Positions 60,561 to 64,000 of a DNA stretch of 64,000 nucleotides are shown here, piece after piece (the first letter of the stretch is position 1; each line of letters begins with the position of its first letter). This DNA is from Nitrobium sp046350935. Its GTDB lineage: Bacteria; Nitrospirota; Thermodesulfovibrionia; Thermodesulfovibrionales; Dissulfurispiraceae. The DNA lies in the NCBI GenBank assembly GCA_046350935.1, contig JAXLZK010000001.1:1-64000 (forward strand). Reading direction: 5' to 3'. The translations under genes and the position numbers were made by a program. Below the pieces are notes generated by a model. That model saw nothing but the letters and a program-made list of their open reading frames with translations. It was not told where the DNA came from and did not search any database.

Positions 60561-60603
60561 GAGCTTTGCGCAGGGCGGGAACGATAGTTGCCTGCCCCCT
60601 CTT

Positions 60604-61176
60604 CTACCCCCCGTTGATCTCCCCATACCGGAAGCACTCCACCAGGTGGTCGTTCACCATGCCCACCGCCTGCATGAAGGCATAGCAGATGGTCGGGCCC
60701 ACAAAGGTGAAACCGCGTGTCTTCAGGTCCCTGCTCAGGGCAACGGACTCGGCCGTGAGGGCGGGGACCTCCCTGAGCGTCCTCCACGCGTTCACCTTCT
60801 GTTCTCCCTCCGTAAACCGCCAGAGATAGGCGTCGAAGCTCCCGAACTCTTCCTGCACTTTCAGGAAGGCCTGTGCATTGGCCACCGCGGCCCCGATTTT
60901 CAGGCGGTTCCTGACTATTCCCGTATCCGCCAGGAGGAGCCGCAGCTTCTTTTCATCATAACGGGCGACCCTCTCCGGGTCGAAGCCGTCGAAGGCTTTC
61001 CGGTACGCTTCCCGTTTCTTCAGGATGGTGATCCAGCTCAATCCAGCCTGGGCCCCCTCCAGCACGAGGAACTCGAAGAGGCGCCCGTCATTGTGAACAG
61101 GCACGCCCCATTCCCTGTCGTGGTAATCGATATAAAGAGGATCGGACAGCGACCATGCGCACCGCGTTTTTTCCAT
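60604..61176 (-). CDS. tag: DNA-3-methyladenine glycosylase I
   Basis: A 190-residue base-excision enzyme that removes 3-methyladenine. The N-terminal zinc ligands are Cys6 (EKTRCAWS) and His19 (YIDYHDREWGVP). GAQAGLSWITILKKREAYRKAF and GFTFVGPTICYAFMQAVGMVNDH follow, the latter with further zinc ligands (His, Cys in VNDHLVECF). The start MEKTRC at 61176 matches the family; a much longer open frame upstream overlaps the opposite-strand aldehyde dehydrogenase and is not real. It converges on cimA. Confidence 0.95.
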   Translation of the reverse strand: MEKTRCAWSLSDPLYIDYHDREWGVPVHNDGRLFEFLVLEGAQAGLSWITILKKREAYRKAFDGFDPERVARYDEKKLRLLLADTGIVRNRLKIGAAVANAQAFLKVQEEFGSFDAYLWRFTEGEQKVNAWRTLREVPALTAESVALSRDLKTRGFTFVGPTICYAFMQAVGMVNDHLVECFRYGEINGG

Positions 61177-61287
61177 TTCTTTCTTCCTTTGTTTCAGGGT
61201 ATGCCTGCAGACTGCGGGCCGCTCCGCCATACGTGGTAAGATATAATAATGCAGGAGTGCAAAGAAATCAAAAAAGGGGGAAGGTTG

Positions 61288-62715
61288 ATGGAAAAGCGCT
61301 TGAAACTGCTTCTCGCAGGACGTGAGGTCGAAACAAAAGATACGCTGCAGGTCGTCAACCCTTACAATAACGAGGTCGTCTTCGAGGTCTGCCTGGCGGG
61401 CGAAGGGGAGGCTGAAGAGGCGATCGCGGCCGCCCATGCCGCACGGGAGACCATCGCCGGCCTCCCCTCCTACCGGAAGGCGGAAATACTGGACGGTATC
61501 GCGGAGGCACTGTTGCAGAGGCGGGAGGAGGTCGCACGGACGATCACCCTCGAAAGCGGCAAACCCCTGCGGGATGCCCGTGGCGAGGTGGACCGGTCGG
61601 TCCTGACCTTCCGGGTCGCCGCTGAGGAGGCGAGCCGGATCGGGGGAGAGGTGATCCCCCTCGACAGGAACGCCTTTTCCGAGGGGCGGTGGGGCTTTAC
61701 CCGGCGCTTTCCCGCCGGACCGGTGATCGGCATCACTCCCTTCAACTTCCCGTTGAACCTCGTCTCTCACAAGGTGGCCCCTGCCATCGCCTCCGGAAAC
61801 CCGATCATCATCAAACCGGCCGCACCGACCCCCGCCACTGCGCTGCTCCTCGGCGAGATCGCGACCGGGGCGGGACTGCCCGTGGGGGGAATCAGCGTCG
61901 TTCCCTGCGAGGTGAACATCGCCGAAAAGTTCATCCTCGACGAGCGCATCAAGGTGCTGAGCTTCACCGGCAGCGCCCCGGTGGGGTGGATGCTGAAGTC
62001 GAAGGCGCCCCAGAAGAAAGCGCTCCTCGAACTGGGCGGCAACGCGGGCGTCCTCGTTGATGAGAGCGCCGACCTGGAGTATGCGGTGAAACGGTGCGTT
62101 ACCGGCGCGTTCTCCTACGCGGGACAGGTCTGCATCTCGGTGCAGCGGATCTATATCCACGAGCGGGTGTACGACGCCTTCGTCGGCAGGTTCCTCTCCC
62201 TTGTCAAAACGCTCAAGATAGGGGACCCGCTTGCGGACGATACGGACATCGGACCCATGATCGACGAGAAAAATGCGGTGCGGGCCGACGCCTGGATAGG
62301 AGAGGCGCGGGAGAAGGGGGCGAAGGTGCTGGCCGGGGGCAGGAGGGAGGGGAGCTTCTACCTGCCCACGGTGGTGGCGGACACCACCCCGGAGATGAAG
62401 GTCAGCTGCATGGAGGTCTTCGCTCCCGTCGTGACCGTGGTGCGGGTCAGGGATTTCGAGGAGGGGCTCCGTGCGGTGAACAGCACAATGTACGGCCTCC
62501 AGGCGGGAGTGTTTACCCGGGACCTGCAGCACGCCTTCAGCGCCTTCGAGCGCATCGAGGTGGGCGGCGTCATCATCAACGACATCCCCACCTACCGTGT
62601 CGACCATATGCCGTACGGGGGGGTAAAACAGTCGGGTTTCGGCAGGGAGGGAGTCAAGTACGCGATCGAGGAGATGACCGAACTGCGGCTTCTGGTGCTG
62701 AACAGCAAGTTGTGA
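61288..62715 (+). CDS. NAD(P)-dependent aldehyde dehydrogenase
   Basis: A 475-residue ALDH. The Rossmann region with GITPFNFPLNLVSHKVAPAIASGN (catalytic Asn in FNFP), the Glu of LELGGNAGVLV, the catalytic Cys in YAGQVCISVQRI and the C-terminal YGLQAGVFTRD...YGGVKQSGFGREG are complete. It looks like the glyceraldehyde-3-phosphate/lactaldehyde-type branch, but the substrate cannot be told from sequence. The ATG at 61288 follows AAGGGGGAAGG. It ends 15 bases before the RseC-like gene. Confidence 0.92.
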   Translation: MEKRLKLLLAGREVETKDTLQVVNPYNNEVVFEVCLAGEGEAEEAIAAAHAARETIAGLPSYRKAEILDGIAEALLQRREEVARTITLESGKPLRDARGEVDRSVLTFRVAAEEASRIGGEVIPLDRNAFSEGRWGFTRRFPAGPVIGITPFNFPLNLVSHKVAPAIASGNPIIIKPAAPTPATALLLGEIATGAGLPVGGISVVPCEVNIAEKFILDERIKVLSFTGSAPVGWMLKSKAPQKKALLELGGNAGVLVDESADLEYAVKRCVTGAFSYAGQVCISVQRIYIHERVYDAFVGRFLSLVKTLKIGDPLADDTDIGPMIDEKNAVRADAWIGEAREKGAKVLAGGRREGSFYLPTVVADTTPEMKVSCMEVFAPVVTVVRVRDFEEGLRAVNSTMYGLQAGVFTRDLQHAFSAFERIEVGGVIINDIPTYRVDHMPYGGVKQSGFGREGVKYAIEEMTELRLLVLNSKL

Positions 62716-62730
62716 TATAGTAAAGAGCGT

Positions 62731-63168
62731 ATGGAAGAAACAGGAGTGGTGCGGGAAATCAACGGTCCCCGGGCCCTCGTGGCCGTGCGGAAACAGAGTT
62801 CGTGCGAATCGTGCCCCGGAGGCGCGTTCTGCTCCTCGGTGGGCGGCAATGAGGGGAGGATCGAGGCGCTGAACAACGCCCATGCCCGGGTGGGGGACAC
62901 CGTCAGGGTAGTAATGAAGCCATACACCTACCTGAAGGGAACCCTCCTCGTGTACGGCATCCCCTCACTGCTGCTGATCATCGGGGCGGTGCTCGGCAAG
63001 GAATATCTCGCCCCTCTCCTCGGTATGGACCCCGACGGCGCTTCCGCCGTGGGGGGATTCGGCCTCTTCGCCCTCTGTTTTCTGCTTATGAAGCTGTTTG
63101 TCAGGAAGTTCGAGGCGAAGCAGGAATACATGCCGGTGATAGAGGAAATACTGAATACGGAGCGATAA
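62731..63168 (+). CDS. RseC/MucC-like membrane protein
   Basis: A 145-residue protein: a small N-terminal beta domain with CESCPGGAFC (Cys cluster about residues 25-34), then two transmembrane helices (about 70-92 and 105-125). This is the RseC/MucC layout, in which the cytoplasmic cysteines probably bind an iron-sulfur cluster and the protein assists SoxR reduction or the Rnf complex. Neither partner is seen here. Confidence 0.88.
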   Translation: MEETGVVREINGPRALVAVRKQSSCESCPGGAFCSSVGGNEGRIEALNNAHARVGDTVRVVMKPYTYLKGTLLVYGIPSLLLIIGAVLGKEYLAPLLGMDPDGASAVGGFGLFALCFLLMKLFVRKFEAKQEYMPVIEEILNTER

Positions 63169-63263
63169 GGACACTGCGTTCCTGGTTTGTCGCCTGTCGT
63201 GCCCGGAGCGTTTCCCGGATTCCGGTTTTGTGAATTTCGTATTCCATTATAAAGGGGGTATCT

Positions 63264-64000
63264 ATGTCATACCTGGATGCAGGGCGTATCAGGAATGTCG
63301 CGATCATCGCGCATAGCGGCGCCGGAAAGACCTCGCTGGCGGAAGCTCTCCTGTTCAACACGGGGGTGATCGACAGGATCGGGAGCACCGAGGCCGGCAC
63401 CACCACCATGGACTACGAGCCGGAGGAAATTGCGCGGAAGATCTCCGTCTCCTCAGCCATCGCCTTCTGCGACTGGAAAGATACGCGGATCAACCTCATC
63501 GATACTCCCGGCTTCATCAATTTCATAGAGGACACGCGGGGAAGCCTCCGGGTCTCCGACGGCGCCGTCGTCATCGTCAGCGCCCTCTCGGGCGTGAAGG
63601 CGGAGACCGAGAAGATATGGAAATTCGCGTGTGAGTTCGAGGTCCCGAGGATCGTCTTCATCAACAAGCTGGACAAGGAATCCGCGAATTTTTCCCAGGC
63701 CCTGAGCGAGATCCAGAAATCCTTCGAGACGGAGGCGATCCCGCTCCAGATACCGGTGGGGGAGGGCGGAAGCTTCAGGGGGGTGGTGGACCTGCTCTCC
63801 ATGAGGGCGTTTCTCACGGAAAACGGGAAGACGGTCGAGGCCGCCATCCCCGGAGAGCTGCAGGCGCGCGTCGACGAGTACAGGAAGAAGCTGGTGGAGA
63901 AGATAGCCGAATCGGACGACGCGCTCCTCGAAAAGTACCTCGAAGGCGGGGAGATCACCTCGGAGGAAATCATGAAAGGCATCCGGGAGGCGTCGCTGAC
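63264..64000 (+). CDS. EF-G-like translation GTPase, truncated by the window edge
   Basis: The first 245 residues of an elongation-factor-G-like GTPase. G1 is AHSGAGKTSL, G3 DTPGF, G4 NKLDK. The sequence MSYLDAGRIRNVAIIAHSGAGKTSLAEALLF with STEAGTTTMDYEPEEIARKISVS matches the EF-G paralogue (EF-G2/FusA-like) group rather than canonical EF-G, whose start has AHIDAGKTT. AAAGGGGG precedes the ATG. It has no stop in the window. Confidence 0.9.
   Translation, partial: MSYLDAGRIRNVAIIAHSGAGKTSLAEALLFNTGVIDRIGSTEAGTTTMDYEPEEIARKISVSSAIAFCDWKDTRINLIDTPGFINFIEDTRGSLRVSDGAVVIVSALSGVKAETEKIWKFACEFEVPRIVFINKLDKESANFSQALSEIQKSFETEAIPLQIPVGEGGSFRGVVDLLSMRAFLTENGKTVEAAIPGELQARVDEYRKKLVEKIAESDDALLEKYLEGGEITSEEIMKGIREASL

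Noticed and set aside
61177..62883. Upstream extension of the tag gene on the minus strand
   Set aside because: The open frame overlaps the aldehyde dehydrogenase on the other strand and has no recognised sequence; the glycosylase begins at MEKTRC.
1..64000. tRNA, rRNA, CRISPR arrays or insertion sequences
   Set aside because: No cloverleaf with CCA or TTCRA arm, no rRNA stretch, no regular spaced repeats and no transposase were recognised by eye; a tRNAscan or CRISPR search was not possible here.

Overview
The window is about 59% G+C bacterial DNA, almost certainly from a Gram-negative anaerobe or microaerophile. It encodes outer-membrane barrels, an OmpA-type protein and an Slp lipoprotein. 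It also encodes DsrE/F/H-type sulfur-relay proteins, an SQR-like flavoprotein, a DsrMK/HdrDE-like pair, a split biotin carboxylase (PycA/PycB or 2-oxoglutarate carboxylase type) and an alaC-hom-thrC-apgM-lysC-cimA amino-acid cluster. Nitrospirota (Thermodesulfovibrionia-like) or a deltaproteobacterial lineage fits best; this is inference from gene content, not a phylogenetic result. The sequence is a draft: there is a 100-N gap at 9283-9382 and a 10-N gap inside a thioredoxin gene at 27337-27346.

Region 1 (1-6.07 kb) is a run of recognisable genes, every one broken by several single-base frameshifts, often at homopolymers: an LtaS-like membrane sulfatase, an unknown anchored protein, a Usp-like protein under a good sigma-54 promoter, a TauE/SafE permease and a TIGR02186-type membrane protein. 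Because the breaks stop abruptly near 6.06 kb, poor consensus sequence is more likely than real decay. Region 2 (6.07-15.0 kb) is one co-directional cluster: two universal stress proteins, two unusual GspE-N/DUF202 fusion membrane proteins, a histidine kinase, a single-domain response regulator and a PEP-synthase-like phosphotransferase without the usual C-terminal barrel.

Region 3 (15.0-18.7 kb) is a sulfur module: YedF, a divergent ArsR regulator, dsrE-, dsrF- and dsrH-like genes and an SQR-like enzyme. The dsrE-like gene has an in-frame TGA at the first position of a CxxC-like motif with a SECIS-like hairpin after it, so it is probably a selenoprotein. Region 4 (18.8-26.2 kb) has an MMPL exporter, a cytochrome b / HdrD-like pair, a LolA-like protein, an outer-membrane barrel and a LysR regulator. 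Region 5 (26.2-37.1 kb) holds an EncFtn-like ferritin, Slp, thioredoxin, YtxH and GGDEF-EAL genes, a second probable selenoprotein (a triple rhodanese with a CxxCH site), two MFS permeases, a tandem Usp, DUF2148, ChrB and OmpA.

Region 6 (37.3-47.5 kb) opens with a yybP-ykoY (manganese) riboswitch and a visible terminator ahead of htpX, an unusual target, followed by purE-pycA-pycB, a Ca/Mn-type P-ATPase, purC, mazG and a cold-shock gene. Region 7 (47.6-60.6 kb) is lipA (frameshifted), alaC, hom, then tusA, an E1-like ThiF/MoeB, a JAMM peptidase, a threonine-synthase-like enzyme, a ThiS-like carrier whose diglycine is masked by three residues, and a NIL-domain protein, then thrC, apgM-type homoserine kinase, lysC and cimA. 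The middle of this cluster looks like a protein-thiocarboxylate route to homocysteine. Region 8 (60.6-64 kb) has tag, an aldehyde dehydrogenase, an RseC-like protein and the start of an EF-G-like GTPase. I saw no tRNA, rRNA, insertion sequence or CRISPR array.
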